Assembly: GCF_013342145.1 (NCBI RefSeq)
Contig: NZ_JABUQZ010000002.1
Location: 1-64,000 of the forward strand
DNA from: Haloterrigena gelatinilytica
Lineage (GTDB): Archaea > Halobacteriota > Halobacteria > Halobacteriales > Natrialbaceae
DNA: 64,000 nt
Reading direction: 5' to 3'
Under the pieces are notes generated by a model that was not told the DNA's origin, ran no database searches, and worked only from the letters and a program-made list of their open reading frames with translations. Positions 8,958-18,233 of the stretch are shown piece by piece. Position numbers and translations under genes: made by a program. The first letter of the stretch is position 1. Each line of letters opens with the position of its first letter.

Positions 8958-9929
8958 ATGGACGTCCTCACCCTCACGGCGAACGCCGACGCACCGTTTA
9001 TGAACCAGCAGATGACGGCGCTCGAGGAGCGCGGCGTCTCCTTTACGACGCTGCCGGTCGCCGGGGAGGTCGCCGCCGACGTCGATCGCAGTCCGATCGA
9101 CTACCTCCGGACCGTCCCCGACGTGATCCGCGAGGCGGGCAACGGCTACGACCTGATCCACGCCCACTACGGGCTGACGGCGCCGATGGCCCTCGCGCAG
9201 CTGCGGACGCCGGTGGTGCTGTCGCTGTGGGGATCGGACGTGCACGGCCCGGTCAAACCGGTCAGCAGCGTCTGCGCGCCGCTGTGCGACGAGGTCGTCG
9301 TCATGTCCCGGGAGATGCGCGAGGAACTCGGCCGCGACTGTCGGATCATCCCCGACGGCGTCGATCTGGATCGGTTCCGGCCGGAGCCCCGAGAACGGGC
9401 CCGCGAGAAGGTGGGGTGGGACGACGTCGGCGACGCCTACCAGGTGCTGTTTCCCTACCCGCCCGAACGCGGGGTCAAGAACTACCCGCGGGCGAAGCGG
9501 ATCGTCAAGGCGGCCGACGACCTGCTCGAGCGGCCGGTCGAACTCCGGACCGTCTACGGCGTCGACCACGACGCGGTCCCCGACTACATGAACGCCGCCG
9601 ACGCGCTCCTGTTGACCTCCGACAGCGAGGGATCGCCGAACTCCGTCAAGGAGGCGCTGGCCTGCAACCTCCCCGTGGTCGCCCTCGACGTCGGCGACGT
9701 CCGGGAACGGCTGGCCGGCGTCGACCCCTCCCGCGTCGCGACCGACGACGCCGACCTGGTCGAGGGGCTGGTGGACGTCCTGCGACGCGAGGAGCGCTCG
9801 AACGGCCGCGAGGCCGCCCGCGAGGTGAGCATCGAACGGACCGCCGAACGGATGCTCGACGTCTACGAGACGGTCGCCGGCGAGCCGGTGACGACCCGAC
9901 CCGCTCGAGAGGCGCCGGAACTCGAGTGA
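8958..9929 (+). CDS. Glycosyltransferase family 4 protein
   Basis: A 323-residue GT-B glycosyltransferase that should transfer a sugar from a nucleotide donor to a growing surface glycan on the cytoplasmic face. The N-terminal acceptor half contains the family pattern YDLIHAHYGLTAPMAL. The C-terminal donor half has the EX7E signature in SEGSPNSVKEALACNLPVV, with the surrounding ADALLLTSD. At 323 residues it is slightly short for GT4 but both lobes are present. It is transcribed away from the DUF354 gene from its own ATAACAAA-type promoter. Donor and acceptor cannot be told from sequence. Confidence 0.93.
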   Translation: MDVLTLTANADAPFMNQQMTALEERGVSFTTLPVAGEVAADVDRSPIDYLRTVPDVIREAGNGYDLIHAHYGLTAPMALAQLRTPVVLSLWGSDVHGPVKPVSSVCAPLCDEVVVMSREMREELGRDCRIIPDGVDLDRFRPEPRERAREKVGWDDVGDAYQVLFPYPPERGVKNYPRAKRIVKAADDLLERPVELRTVYGVDHDAVPDYMNAADALLLTSDSEGSPNSVKEALACNLPVVALDVGDVRERLAGVDPSRVATDDADLVEGLVDVLRREERSNGREAAREVSIERTAERMLDVYETVAGEPVTTRPAREAPELE

Positions 9930-10043
9930 ATCGCCGCTCCGAGGACGTACAACGGACTCGAATTTCCGCCAGAAGACGCGATCGAAAACCTTCCGTCGCC
10001 GCCGTCACTCGCCGATAGCTGCCGGCTTCTCCGTTCGGCGCGC

Positions 10044-11018
10044 CTACGCTTCCGTCCGGTACCACTCGAGGGTCTCCGGCAGGTGGTCCTCGATCGGCCG
10101 GTACTCGTAGCCCAGTTCGGCCTCGGCCTTCCGCGAGGTGTAGAAGAGCCGCTCGGTCGCCAGCCGGGCCATCTGGCGGTCGAAGGGGAACATCCGCACG
10201 TCGGCGACGGCGCTGGCCGCCTCGGCGACCGGGCCGGCGGCGTGGATCGCCGTCGCGGGCACCTGGATCCGGGCCGGAGAGCCGTCAGCCGCGTTGGCGA
10301 TCCGCGAAACGGCCTGCCGGTAGGTGAGGTTCTCGCCCCCGAGGATGTAGTGGTCGCCGCTGGCGCCCCGCTCGGCGGCCAACAGGAGGCCGTCGACGAC
10401 GTCCGAGACGCCGACGATGCTCAGTCCGCCCGGGAGGTAAGCGGGCATCGTCGGCTCGAGGCCCATCGAGAGCAACTGGACGGTGAACTCCTCGTCGCCG
10501 GGACCGAAGATCGACGTCGGGTGGACGGTGACGGCGTCGCCGCCGTCGGCGGCGTAGTCGTCGACCAGCCGCTCGGCCGCCGCCTTCGACTCCTGGTAGG
10601 CGCCGATCGGTTCGGTGACGTCGGTCTCGTCGGCGAACGCCGCGTCGCCGTCGGGCCGGCGGGTCCCGGACGTGCTCGTGAAGACGAGTCGCCCGCAGTC
10701 GGCGTCCCGGCAGGCCGCGAGGACGTTCTCGGTGCCGTCGGCGTTGACCCGATAGACGGTCTCGGGGCCGGCGGTCCAGAGCCCGATTCCGGCCAGATGG
10801 AAGACGACGTCGGCGCCGTCGACGAGTTCGTGCAGCGTCGGAACGTCGAAGAGGTCGCCGACGTACCAGTCGATATCGGCGTCCGCGAGGTCGCCCCGGT
10901 CCGACGAGGGGCGGCTCAGGCCGCGAACGTCCCAGCCGTCAGCGAGCAGCCGCTCGCAGAGGTGGGAGCCGAGAAAGCCCGTCGCGCCGGTGACGGCGGC
11001 GGTCTTGCCGCCCGTCAT
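10044..11018 (-). CDS. NAD-dependent epimerase/dehydratase (extended SDR)
   Basis: A 324-residue extended short-chain dehydrogenase. The Rossmann motif is AVTGATGFLGSHLCERL near the N-terminus, the catalytic YxxxK is in YQESKAAAERL, and the C-terminal substrate-binding half is complete. Members act on nucleotide sugars or related substrates, and some are closer to dihydroflavonol or hopanoid-type reductases, so the substrate is open. It is the third gene of a tight operon (oxidoreductase, DUF362, SDR). Its start codon overlaps the stop of the DUF362 gene by 4 bases (ATGA type), implying translational coupling. A role in building a precursor for the neighbouring glycan genes is inferred. Confidence 0.9.
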   Translation of the reverse strand: MTGGKTAAVTGATGFLGSHLCERLLADGWDVRGLSRPSSDRGDLADADIDWYVGDLFDVPTLHELVDGADVVFHLAGIGLWTAGPETVYRVNADGTENVLAACRDADCGRLVFTSTSGTRRPDGDAAFADETDVTEPIGAYQESKAAAERLVDDYAADGGDAVTVHPTSIFGPGDEEFTVQLLSMGLEPTMPAYLPGGLSIVGVSDVVDGLLLAAERGASGDHYILGGENLTYRQAVSRIANAADGSPARIQVPATAIHAAGPVAEAASAVADVRMFPFDRQMARLATERLFYTSRKAEAELGYEYRPIEDHLPETLEWYRTEA

Positions 11019-11956
11019 CGCTGCTCGAGCTGTGGCGGAACGGCGTCGCCGGCCACTGCGGCGTACAGTCGGTAAGCGGTCGTGACGGCGGGGTGGGTGT
11101 CGTCCCGCGGCGGCAGTCCGCCCTCGGGCAAGCGGCGTCTGAGCGCCGCGAGATCGACCTCGGCGTCGGGATCGTCCGCGGCGCTCTCGAGGGAGATCGA
11201 CGGCTCGTCGTCGCCGTGTATCCGCCGAAGCACGGGATCTTCCTCGATCGGTCGCTCGAGCAGCGACGAGCCGATCGCGTCGACCTGCGCCGTCGGCCCC
11301 GCGAACAGCGCGTCGGCCGCGACGGGATCGCCGCTGTAAACGGTCGTCGCGTCCAGCACGGAGAGGGCCGGTTCGACGGCCTGCGTCGCCGCGACGGCGG
11401 TGGGATCGGCGTCGGCGACGCTGCTCACGAGCCGACCGAGCGCGCGGCTGCCGCCGGCGACGGGGCCGGCTTCGGTCGGCCGCAGCGTGGGCACGACGAC
11501 GACGGTGCTCTCGACGAGCCGGTCGGGGACCGACACCGACACCTGCTCGTCGCCGACGGCGACGACCGTGTTGCGCCGGCCGCCGTCCGCGAGGTCGACG
11601 AGGTCGACGTCGAACCGCTCGGCGACGGCCGGATAGTCCAGGTAGGCGGCGGTTCGATCGAACGCGATCCGCTCGTCGCTCGCGCCCGCGATGGCGACGT
11701 CGGCGTCGGTCCAGGTCTCGAGCCGTCCGGCGATCGAGCCGACGACCGCGGGGTCGGTGACCATCCCCGACGACGGGTGGTACGGGTAGTGGGCGTCGGG
11801 GACGAGCGTGATCCGATCGCCCGCCGTCAGCGAGCTCACGTAGGGCTCGAGAACCGCGCGGACCGGCGACTCGAGGGTCGCCAGCCGGCGGTCGACGTCG
11901 GGCGTCCAGCCGCCGCGTCGGTCGGGATCGTCGACGCCGGTCACGTGGACGCTCAC
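11015..11956 (-). CDS. DUF362 domain-containing protein
   Basis: A 313-residue protein resembling DUF362 (a large family of unknown reaction, often with an added ferredoxin module). Conserved-looking stretches include GDRITLVPDAHYPYHPSSG and VVVVPTLRPTEAGP. No CxxCxxC cluster is present, so this is the cofactor-free form. It sits between the Gfo/Idh oxidoreductase and the SDR gene with 4-base overlaps on both sides, so the three are surely cotranscribed. Because of that linkage I infer a step in the same sugar or lipid-precursor pathway, but the family gives no reaction. Confidence 0.75.
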   Translation of the reverse strand: MSVHVTGVDDPDRRGGWTPDVDRRLATLESPVRAVLEPYVSSLTAGDRITLVPDAHYPYHPSSGMVTDPAVVGSIAGRLETWTDADVAIAGASDERIAFDRTAAYLDYPAVAERFDVDLVDLADGGRRNTVVAVGDEQVSVSVPDRLVESTVVVVPTLRPTEAGPVAGGSRALGRLVSSVADADPTAVAATQAVEPALSVLDATTVYSGDPVAADALFAGPTAQVDAIGSSLLERPIEEDPVLRRIHGDDEPSISLESAADDPDAEVDLAALRRRLPEGGLPPRDDTHPAVTTAYRLYAAVAGDAVPPQLEQR

Positions 11957-13056
11957 GGCATCACCTCCGGCGTCTCGATGTCGGCGTCGTCGCTCTCGGC
12001 GGCCAGTTCGTAAGCCGCCTCGGCGAGTTCCAGCGTCCGCCGGCCGTCGGCGCCGTCGACCGGCGGCCGCTCGTCGTTACGGACGGCCTCGCAGAAGTCT
12101 TCCAGCGCGTCGTAGTGGGCCTGCAGGTAGAAGGCGGGGCCGAAGACGTCGGGCTCGTCGCCGGTGAACCGGCTCGCGACGTTCGACAGCGCGGACTTGG
12201 CCGCGCCCGCGTAGAAGTTGTCCCGGAGGTGGTCCCGGTTGCTGACCGTCCCCGTCACGCCCTCGAGGCGCAACCGGGTGTTGACCTCGGGGAGTTGCTC
12301 CCACTGGTAGGTACCGCAGTGGAGCGTGATCGTCGTCTCCGTCTCCGGCGCCCGGAGGAGGACGGTGGCGGCGTCCTCGGCGGGAATGTCGAGGGTTCGC
12401 CCCATCGTCGCGTCCCGGACCTCGAGGTCGCCGAACAGCCACTCGAGGAGGTCGAAACAGTGGACGCCGAGTTCGACCAGCGAGCCGCCGCCGGCGGCGT
12501 CGGGATCCATCGGCCACTCCGGCGGGGCCTCGTCGGCCGGCGGCTTCCCCAGTGGGTGATCGTTGAGCCGCGTGATCGAGGCGTAGGGCACGTGGCCGAC
12601 GCTGCCCTCGTCGTACTCGTCTTTCACGCCGACCATGTCGGGCTGGTAGCGCAGCGTGTGGTCGACGCCGACGGCGATCCCCGCCTCCCGGGCCGTCTCG
12701 AGCATCCGGTCGGCCTCCTCGGTCGACCGCGCCAGCGGTTTCTCGACGAAGACGTCGACGCCCTCCTCGGCGGCGCGTTCGACCGCGTCGGCGTGGAGAA
12801 ACGGCGGGAGCGCGACGACCGCCGCGTCGAGGTCCTCGTGTTCGAGCAGCGTCGTGTAGTCGTCGTACGTCCGCGCTACGCCGGCGCGATCGGCCCGGTC
12901 GCGGTTTTCCGGGACCGCGTCGGCGGCCGCGACGACCTCCACGCCGGGCATCGAAAGCGCCGACTTCAGGTGAACCATGCCGATGTTCCCGACGCCGAGC
13001 ACGCCGAGTTCGAACGCGCTCGAGTCGGTCCATCGACGCAGAACTGTCGGTGGCAT
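11953..13056 (-). CDS. Gfo/Idh/MocA family oxidoreductase
   Basis: A 367-residue NAD(P)-dependent oxidoreductase that heads the three-gene operon. The Rossmann motif GVLGVGNIGMVHLKSA lies near residue 20, and the family EKP motif is in DVFVEKPLARSTEEAD. The C-terminal alpha/beta domain is complete with a GGGSLVELGVHCFDLLEWL pattern, which includes the conserved DxxxxxxG/HxxD-type catalytic region. Members oxidise or reduce sugars such as UDP-GlcNAcA or inositol. In a glycan locus the likely product is a modified nucleotide sugar (inference). The start at 13056 follows the ATAACAAA-type element by 24 nt. Confidence 0.92.
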   Translation of the reverse strand: MPPTVLRRWTDSSAFELGVLGVGNIGMVHLKSALSMPGVEVVAAADAVPENRDRADRAGVARTYDDYTTLLEHEDLDAAVVALPPFLHADAVERAAEEGVDVFVEKPLARSTEEADRMLETAREAGIAVGVDHTLRYQPDMVGVKDEYDEGSVGHVPYASITRLNDHPLGKPPADEAPPEWPMDPDAAGGGSLVELGVHCFDLLEWLFGDLEVRDATMGRTLDIPAEDAATVLLRAPETETTITLHCGTYQWEQLPEVNTRLRLEGVTGTVSNRDHLRDNFYAGAAKSALSNVASRFTGDEPDVFGPAFYLQAHYDALEDFCEAVRNDERPPVDGADGRRTLELAEAAYELAAESDDADIETPEVMP

Positions 13057-13080
13057 CTGCCCGAAAACGGGCCGGGAGCG

Positions 13081-13092
13081 GGCTTTGTTATC
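13081..13092 (-). promoter_or_regulatory. Cluster promoter element, GATAACAAAGCC (minus strand)
   Basis: On the minus strand this reads GATAACAAAGCC, 24 nt before the ATG of the Gfo/Idh gene. It drives the three-gene operon down to 10044. Confidence 0.55.
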
Positions 13093-13179
13093 GTCGGCAT
13101 ACCTACGGTCCGAGGCCGGTAGCAGTCCCCTTCTCGCGACGCCCTCGCGGCGGTACCGCGACGGATCGATCGGTGTCGG

Positions 13180-14151
13180 TCAGTTCGAACGCACCGTCGC
13201 CTGGCCGTCGACGCCGCCGGCGGCACCGTCGATTCCGGTACCGCGCGATCGCTGGATCCGGCGTGCGACGTCGCCCATCGTTTCGACGGTGAGGTCGGTC
13301 TCCGAACGGCGCCGCTCGAGGTGCGAGAGGATCGACCGCATCCGCTGGTCGTCCCGCTCGCTCGTGAGGTTGTTCGGGTGGAGCCACATGTGGAAGACGC
13401 CGTCCGATCGAACCGCCTCGTCGATCCCGCGGCGGGCCAGTTCGAGCATGGGATCCGTCCAGATCGACTCCGCGACGGTCCGAGCCGGTCCCTCGAAGCC
13501 GAAGAGGAACAGCGAGGCCGGCACGTTGACCAGCCCGTGCTCGTCGGTTCGGGGGGTGGTCACCAGCGACTGATCGCGGACCGTCGAGTCGAAGACGCCG
13601 CGGACGCCGTCCCGGGTCGGCGACCGACCGCGGTACGCCGAGACGCCGTACTCGGCCAGCACGTCCCGGTGGCCCACGTCGTTGCGCGGGTAGACGAACG
13701 AGTCGATCGACTCGCCCCACTCGGCGGCGATTTCGGTGGCTCGATCGAGCTCCGCGGCGGCGAGTTCCCGGTCCGTCTTCGGATCCCCGAAGAGGACGTG
13801 CGAGAAGGTGTGACTGGCGAGTTCGTGGTCGGCGTCGGCCTCGAGAACGCCCTCGACGAGGTCGGGGCCGAACCGGAGGTCCTCCCGGTCGGCCCACGCG
13901 CCGCGTTCGCGGTCGAACCAGCCCGGCGGCGCGGGATGGTCCGCGTGGACGCCGTCGCAGGACTCGAGCATGAGGTGACCGACGACGGCCCACGTCGCCG
14001 GAACGTCGAACTCGTCTAGCAACTCGAGCATCACCGACCAGCCGCGACGGCCGGACTCGACGCGCTTGGCCGGCGGCTCCGGGAGATCGTGGAAGCCCCA
14101 GCCGAGTTCGGCGTCGAGGGAGACGACGACGCTACCCACGGCACCCACCAC
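13180..14151 (-). CDS. Polysaccharide deacetylase family protein (NodB-like)
   Basis: A 323-residue carbohydrate esterase 4-type protein that would remove acetyl groups from amino sugars in a polysaccharide or precursor. The first metal-binding motif is VVVSLDAELGWGF (a D-x-E form of the usual DD), and the HxxxH motif is in LASHTFSHVLFGD. No signal peptide is seen, so it may act inside the cell. GTG codons at 14151, 14148 and 14139 are all possible starts, and none is an ATG. It is on the same strand as the downstream operon, 123 bases apart, but has its own promoter element at 14198. Confidence 0.88.
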   Translation of the reverse strand: MVGAVGSVVVSLDAELGWGFHDLPEPPAKRVESGRRGWSVMLELLDEFDVPATWAVVGHLMLESCDGVHADHPAPPGWFDRERGAWADREDLRFGPDLVEGVLEADADHELASHTFSHVLFGDPKTDRELAAAELDRATEIAAEWGESIDSFVYPRNDVGHRDVLAEYGVSAYRGRSPTRDGVRGVFDSTVRDQSLVTTPRTDEHGLVNVPASLFLFGFEGPARTVAESIWTDPMLELARRGIDEAVRSDGVFHMWLHPNNLTSERDDQRMRSILSHLERRRSETDLTVETMGDVARRIQRSRGTGIDGAAGGVDGQATVRSN

Positions 14152-14197
14152 CAGCGGCCACTTGGATGCGTCTCATATACGATTCCTGATGAACGAA

Positions 14198-14211
14198 CCG
14201 TTTTGTTATGG
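14198..14211 (-). promoter_or_regulatory. Cluster promoter element, CCATAACAAAACGG (minus strand)
   Basis: On the minus strand this reads CCATAACAAAACGG, 46 nt before the deacetylase start. A transcript starting about 24 nt downstream would have a leader of about 20 nt. Confidence 0.55.
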
Positions 14212-14366
14212 ATCACCTGTACGGGCGACGAGGGGACATAACGGTGCGTGTATGGTGCAAGTACACAAGAGACACACGAGAAACTGGCGCCGAACGCGAC
14301 GTCGGGAATTCGACAGCGAACCGACCGTATCAGCCGAGTATCGGCCCGAATACGGGTGAAATCTCC

Positions 14367-14378
14367 CCATAACAAAGC
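14367..14378 (+). promoter_or_regulatory. Cluster promoter element, CCATAACAAAGC
   Basis: This lies on the plus strand, 56 nt before the ATG of the phosphodiesterase-superfamily gene at 14435. It faces away from the deacetylase site at 14198. Confidence 0.5.
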
Positions 14379-14434
14379 ACTGATCCCGTCATTCCCAGGA
14401 CAGCAGGCGTCTTCGACGTCACACCTATCCAATC

Positions 14435-16027
14435 ATGAGCAGGTCTTCCCCGACAGCCGAGCGCGCATTCGTGCTCGGGTTCGACGGCGTACCGTGGCGA
14501 CTGATCGATCAATGGAGCGAGGAGGGCGAGCTCCCGAACTTCGCTCGGATGCGCGAGGAGGGCGCCGCCGGAACCCTCGAGAGCACCCAGCCCGCGACGA
14601 CGCCGCTGGCGTGGCCGTCGATCGCGACCGGCGTCTGGCCGGACAAACACGGCGTCTACGGCTTTCAGAACCTCTCGTCGGACTACACCCACGAGATGTA
14701 CACCAGCCACGATATCGCGCAGCCGACCCTCTGGGAGCAGGTCGCGCCGGCCCACGTCGGCAACGTTCCGATGACGTACCCGGCCCAGGCGATCGACGGC
14801 ACCATGGTCACCGGGATGATGACGCCCTCGACCGAGAAGCGGTACGCGCACCCGTCCGACCTCCAGGACGAGATCGAGGCGCGGATCCCCGACTACGAGA
14901 TCAGCCTCGACTACCCCGACTACGCCGACCGCCTCGACGAGTTCGAGGTCGCCGTCGACGAGATGCTCGAGAAGCGCCGCGAGCTGATGAACCTCCAGAT
15001 GGCGGAGGCCGGCGACGACTGGCGGCTGTTCTTCTTCGTCTTCACCGCGCCCGATCGCTTCCAGCACCTCATCTGGGACATGGACCGGCTGCTGGCCCAC
15101 TACAAGAAACTCGACGAGGTACTCGGCGAAGTGATGGCGTACACCGACGACCACGACGCCGACCTCTACGTCGTCTCCGACCACGGGTTCGGGCCGATCG
15201 AGGAACTGGTCTACGTTAACACCATCTTGGAGCAGGACGGCTACCTCTTCGAACAGGAGGACGAGGGAACCCGCGGCGCGCTCGCGAGCCTGGGGATCTC
15301 TCGAGACCGCATCACCGACGCGCTCAACCGGGTCGGGATCTCCGAGGAGAAGATCGTCTCGACGCTGCCCCGGTCGCTCGTCGACACGGTCGCCGAACAG
15401 ATCCCGGGCGATCACGCGCTCTACGACGTCGACTACGACCGGACCGTCGCGTTCGTCCACGGCGCGGGCTGTCTGTACGTCAACGACACCGAGCGCTTCG
15501 AGAAGGGCGTCGTCGACCCGAATCAGATCCCCGCGCTGAAGACCGAACTGACCGATCTGCTCGAGTCCACCACCGACGACGACGGCGAGCAGATGCTGCG
15601 GGTGCTCGACGGCGACGAACTGTTCCCGACCGACGACGAGGCGCCCGACCTGATCGTCATCGGGAAGGGCACTTACGAGGCGCGCAACGCGCTCACCGAC
15701 TCGGTGACCGGCGACACCGGCACCTACGACGCCAGTCACCGCAAGGAGGGGATCGTCCTCTGTCGCGGCCCCTCGATCGACGCCGGCGCGGAGCTGCGGG
15801 GCGCTCGCGTCGTCGACATCGCGCCGACCCTGCTCCACGGGATCGGCGAGCCCGTCCCGAAAAACGCCGACGGCCGCGTCCTCTTCGACGCCTTCGACGA
15901 GGACGCGATCCCCGCGTCGACGAAAGTCGAGCGGACCGGCGTCTCGAAGGAGGACCGCGACGGCGACGTCGACGACGACTTCGACGACGTCGAGGACCGG
16001 CTGAAGGGCCTCGGCTATATGGAGTGA
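14435..16027 (+). CDS. Alkaline phosphatase superfamily / type I phosphodiesterase-nucleotide pyrophosphatase
   Basis: A 530-residue metal-dependent phospho-ester hydrolase or transferase. The metal site starts at VLGFDGVPWRLID. The nucleophile Thr lies in PATTPLAWPSIATGVWPDKH, and the second metal site is at VSDHGFGP with a further His in TYDASHRKEG. No signal peptide or membrane helix is seen. Proteins of this type recur in archaeal and bacterial polysaccharide loci next to glycosyltransferases, and a role in processing phosphate-linked glycan intermediates is inferred. The C-terminus ends in an acidic linker (DGDVDDDFDDVEDRLKGLG). The promoter element at 14367 is shared with the cluster. 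Confidence 0.92.
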   Translation: MSRSSPTAERAFVLGFDGVPWRLIDQWSEEGELPNFARMREEGAAGTLESTQPATTPLAWPSIATGVWPDKHGVYGFQNLSSDYTHEMYTSHDIAQPTLWEQVAPAHVGNVPMTYPAQAIDGTMVTGMMTPSTEKRYAHPSDLQDEIEARIPDYEISLDYPDYADRLDEFEVAVDEMLEKRRELMNLQMAEAGDDWRLFFFVFTAPDRFQHLIWDMDRLLAHYKKLDEVLGEVMAYTDDHDADLYVVSDHGFGPIEELVYVNTILEQDGYLFEQEDEGTRGALASLGISRDRITDALNRVGISEEKIVSTLPRSLVDTVAEQIPGDHALYDVDYDRTVAFVHGAGCLYVNDTERFEKGVVDPNQIPALKTELTDLLESTTDDDGEQMLRVLDGDELFPTDDEAPDLIVIGKGTYEARNALTDSVTGDTGTYDASHRKEGIVLCRGPSIDAGAELRGARVVDIAPTLLHGIGEPVPKNADGRVLFDAFDEDAIPASTKVERTGVSKEDRDGDVDDDFDDVEDRLKGLGYME

Positions 16028-16300
16028 GCGGCTCGACTCGAGACGGCGTCGCGATCGGTCGTCGGAGTCGGAGTCGGACGCTCGCTCGCGGCATCGTGAC
16101 CGATGAAATGCGCCACGTTTTGATCGGAGCCTTCGGCACACTGTCGGGTAAACGAACACAGTCTCGTAACTGACACCGGCCAACGCTCGTTACCGACGGC
16201 CTGTAGCGTATTCAGGCTCAATCTCTTTTGGTCCGTCTCTTGAAATAGCAGTATCGAGCGCGTCGGGACGGCGACCGTCACCGGCGCGTCGGTTCCGTCT

Positions 16301-17527
16301 ATGAAAGATCTGACATCGAAGCCTTCGACGTCGTCGTGTCGGGTTCGCCCCTTCGAGCCGAGCGATCGGGCGCCGCTGCTGGGGCTGTACGAGCAGGTGT
16401 TCGGCCGGGAACGAAGCGTCGACTGGTTTCGCTGGAAGTTCGAGGACAATCCCTACGCCGACCACGTGCCGATCGTCGTCGCCGAACGGGACGGCGATAT
16501 CGTCGGCTGTCGGGCGTTTTTCGCCCAGGAACTGCGCATCGACGGGACCGAACGGATCGCGTTCCAGCCCTGCGATACGATGGTCCACCCGGACCACCGC
16601 AACGAGGGGCTGTTCAGCCGCATGAACGAGTACGCCCTCGAGCGGTACGCCGGCGCCGACGGGCCGCCGGCCTGTTGTTTCAACTTCCCGAACGAGAACT
16701 CCAAACCGGGGAACCTCAAACACGGCTGGCGGGAGATCGGGACCGTCCCGGTCTACTACCGGCCCCAGGACCCCATCGGAAGCGTCAGGGCGTTGACCGA
16801 CGGCGAGGACGGCCGCGACGAGAGCGGCGGCTTCGATCGCAGCGCGCGCGGCGAGGAGTGGGTCGTCACCGACGAGTTCGGGCCGGGCGTCGACCGCGAT
16901 CTGCCCGGCGGCCGCGAGCCGTCCGCGGACGCCGAGACGAGCGTCGCGGACGCGCTCGCCGACGTGGTCGCCAGTTCCCAGCAGGCCGGCGACCGTCTGG
17001 TCACCGACGCCGACGGCGAGTTCGACGTCGTCCGGTTCGAGACGCCGCCCCCGGACGTCCTCGAGTCGATCTACCGACGATCGATTCCGCCGGGGATCCA
17101 CACGAACCGGACCGCCGAATTCTACCGGTGGCGGTGTTCGAATCCGGCCCACACCTACGCGGCGTACGTCGCGATGCGGGACGGCGGGACGCCCGTCGCC
17201 GCGCTGATCTGCTCGGACGTCGACGAACACCTGCGGATCGTCGAGACCCTGCCGCGGGAGATCGAGGCCGAGGCGACGGCGATCGACCGCCTGCTGGCGG
17301 CGGTCCTCGCGGACCGGTCTGACAACCACTACGTCACCGCCTTCGGGGAGACGCTGCCGTCGCCGATCCAGTACCGGTTCTACCCCGACACGCGCTTCCC
17401 GCTGTCGACGCTGATTCGACCGAGCGCGCGGACGCTCCTCGCTCGGGACTTCGGCGGCGCCCGCGCGATCGAGGAGACGGCGGTGGACGACTGGACGCTC
17501 TCGCGACTCGATCTGGATACCTCCTGA
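16301..17527 (+). CDS. GNAT-like N-acetyltransferase
   Basis: A 408-residue protein with an N-terminal GNAT-like domain (RPFEPSDRAPLLGLYEQVFG, then MVHPDHRNEGLFSRM as the acetyl-CoA loop) followed by a second lobe that may be another acyltransferase fold. It would acetylate an amino sugar or a protein. Its length and the WFRWKFEDNPY motif are typical of GNAT proteins in polysaccharide loci. No ATAACAAA element was found upstream. A 270-base gap separates it from the phosphodiesterase gene, so it may have its own promoter or be read through. Confidence 0.85.
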   Translation: MKDLTSKPSTSSCRVRPFEPSDRAPLLGLYEQVFGRERSVDWFRWKFEDNPYADHVPIVVAERDGDIVGCRAFFAQELRIDGTERIAFQPCDTMVHPDHRNEGLFSRMNEYALERYAGADGPPACCFNFPNENSKPGNLKHGWREIGTVPVYYRPQDPIGSVRALTDGEDGRDESGGFDRSARGEEWVVTDEFGPGVDRDLPGGREPSADAETSVADALADVVASSQQAGDRLVTDADGEFDVVRFETPPPDVLESIYRRSIPPGIHTNRTAEFYRWRCSNPAHTYAAYVAMRDGGTPVAALICSDVDEHLRIVETLPREIEAEATAIDRLLAAVLADRSDNHYVTAFGETLPSPIQYRFYPDTRFPLSTLIRPSARTLLARDFGGARAIEETAVDDWTLSRLDLDTS

Positions 17528-17743
17528 CCGGTCGCCCGTCGACGCGGGCAGACGCGAACAACGCTACCGAGCGCATCCCACGGTAGCCTCGCGACCGCAC
17601 GATTCGGAACCGTGATACGCCGTCCCGTACCGCGGTTTTCCGGCCGTTCGTATTCGTGTGATCCCGAACGAAATCTCGGTAGTTCGGTGCCCAACCGGGT
17701 ATCCGTCCGACTGTATTTCTCGAAAAGCTACCATTCATTCGAC

Positions 17744-17759
17744 AAGAAAGCTTATACCG
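17744..17759 (+). promoter_or_regulatory. Promoter element AAGAAAGCTTATACCG
   Basis: This ends 21 nt before the ATG at 17781. It resembles the elements before the two beta-helix genes (GAAAGTTTATG type) at nearly the same distance, placing it in the TATA position of a leaderless transcript. Confidence 0.5.
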
Positions 17760-17780
17760 TGAAGGTCGGGTTATCGAAGT

Positions 17781-18110
17781 ATGGCACGTGACACTCCGGT
17801 ACAGGACAAAGCTGCCAGCACAGAAGCGGAACCACTCCCGAACCTCGTGACCGTCGTCGGTCGGGGCGTCCCCTCGAGTTTCGAGATCACCGTCGACGGT
17901 GAGATCGAGATGGACGCGGCCGACCCCGTCGAGGAAGCGACGGTCGTCTCCGGGAGCGTCGCGGAGGGAACGATCGACGTCGGCGTCCAGCGGTTCCGGT
18001 TCGACGGGCAAGTGACCAACGTCCACGTCGTCGACTGGAACGGGAACGCGGTGCCCGAATCGTCGAGCGTTCCGGACGTCCACGTCGATTACGGCGTTCC
18101 CCAGCGGTAA
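17781..18110 (+). CDS. Stand-alone copy of the C-terminal domain of the exported beta-helix protein
   Basis: A 109-residue protein of unknown function. Residues from about 18 on (LPNLVTVVGRGVPSSFEITV, then QRFRFDGQVTNVHVV) match the roughly 90-residue unit found three times at the C-terminus of the protein encoded at 24071, closest to the second unit. Its N-terminus (MARDTPVQD) also resembles that protein's (MARDSSVAD), but the Tat signal and beta-helix are missing. It has no secretion signal, so it should be cytoplasmic unless exported by a partner. It looks like an internal-deletion derivative or a free partner domain, and its promoter resembles those of the exported proteins. Confidence 0.8.
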   Translation: MARDTPVQDKAASTEAEPLPNLVTVVGRGVPSSFEITVDGEIEMDAADPVEEATVVSGSVAEGTIDVGVQRFRFDGQVTNVHVVDWNGNAVPESSSVPDVHVDYGVPQR

Positions 18111-18233
18111 TTCGCCGAACCCGGGTAGGGGTGCGGTTTCTGCAGTCGTCGATACGATCGCCCAGCGGTCGCTGCGGCGCGAGTTAGCACTCAGCGATGA
18201 GGAGCGGGGGCGCGCTCGGAAAACGAAGATCCG

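Noticed and set aside
14330-16183. A 617-codon frame on the minus strand
   Set aside because: It is antisense to the phosphodiesterase-superfamily gene, which has clear catalytic motifs. The shadow is dominated by V, D, R and L.
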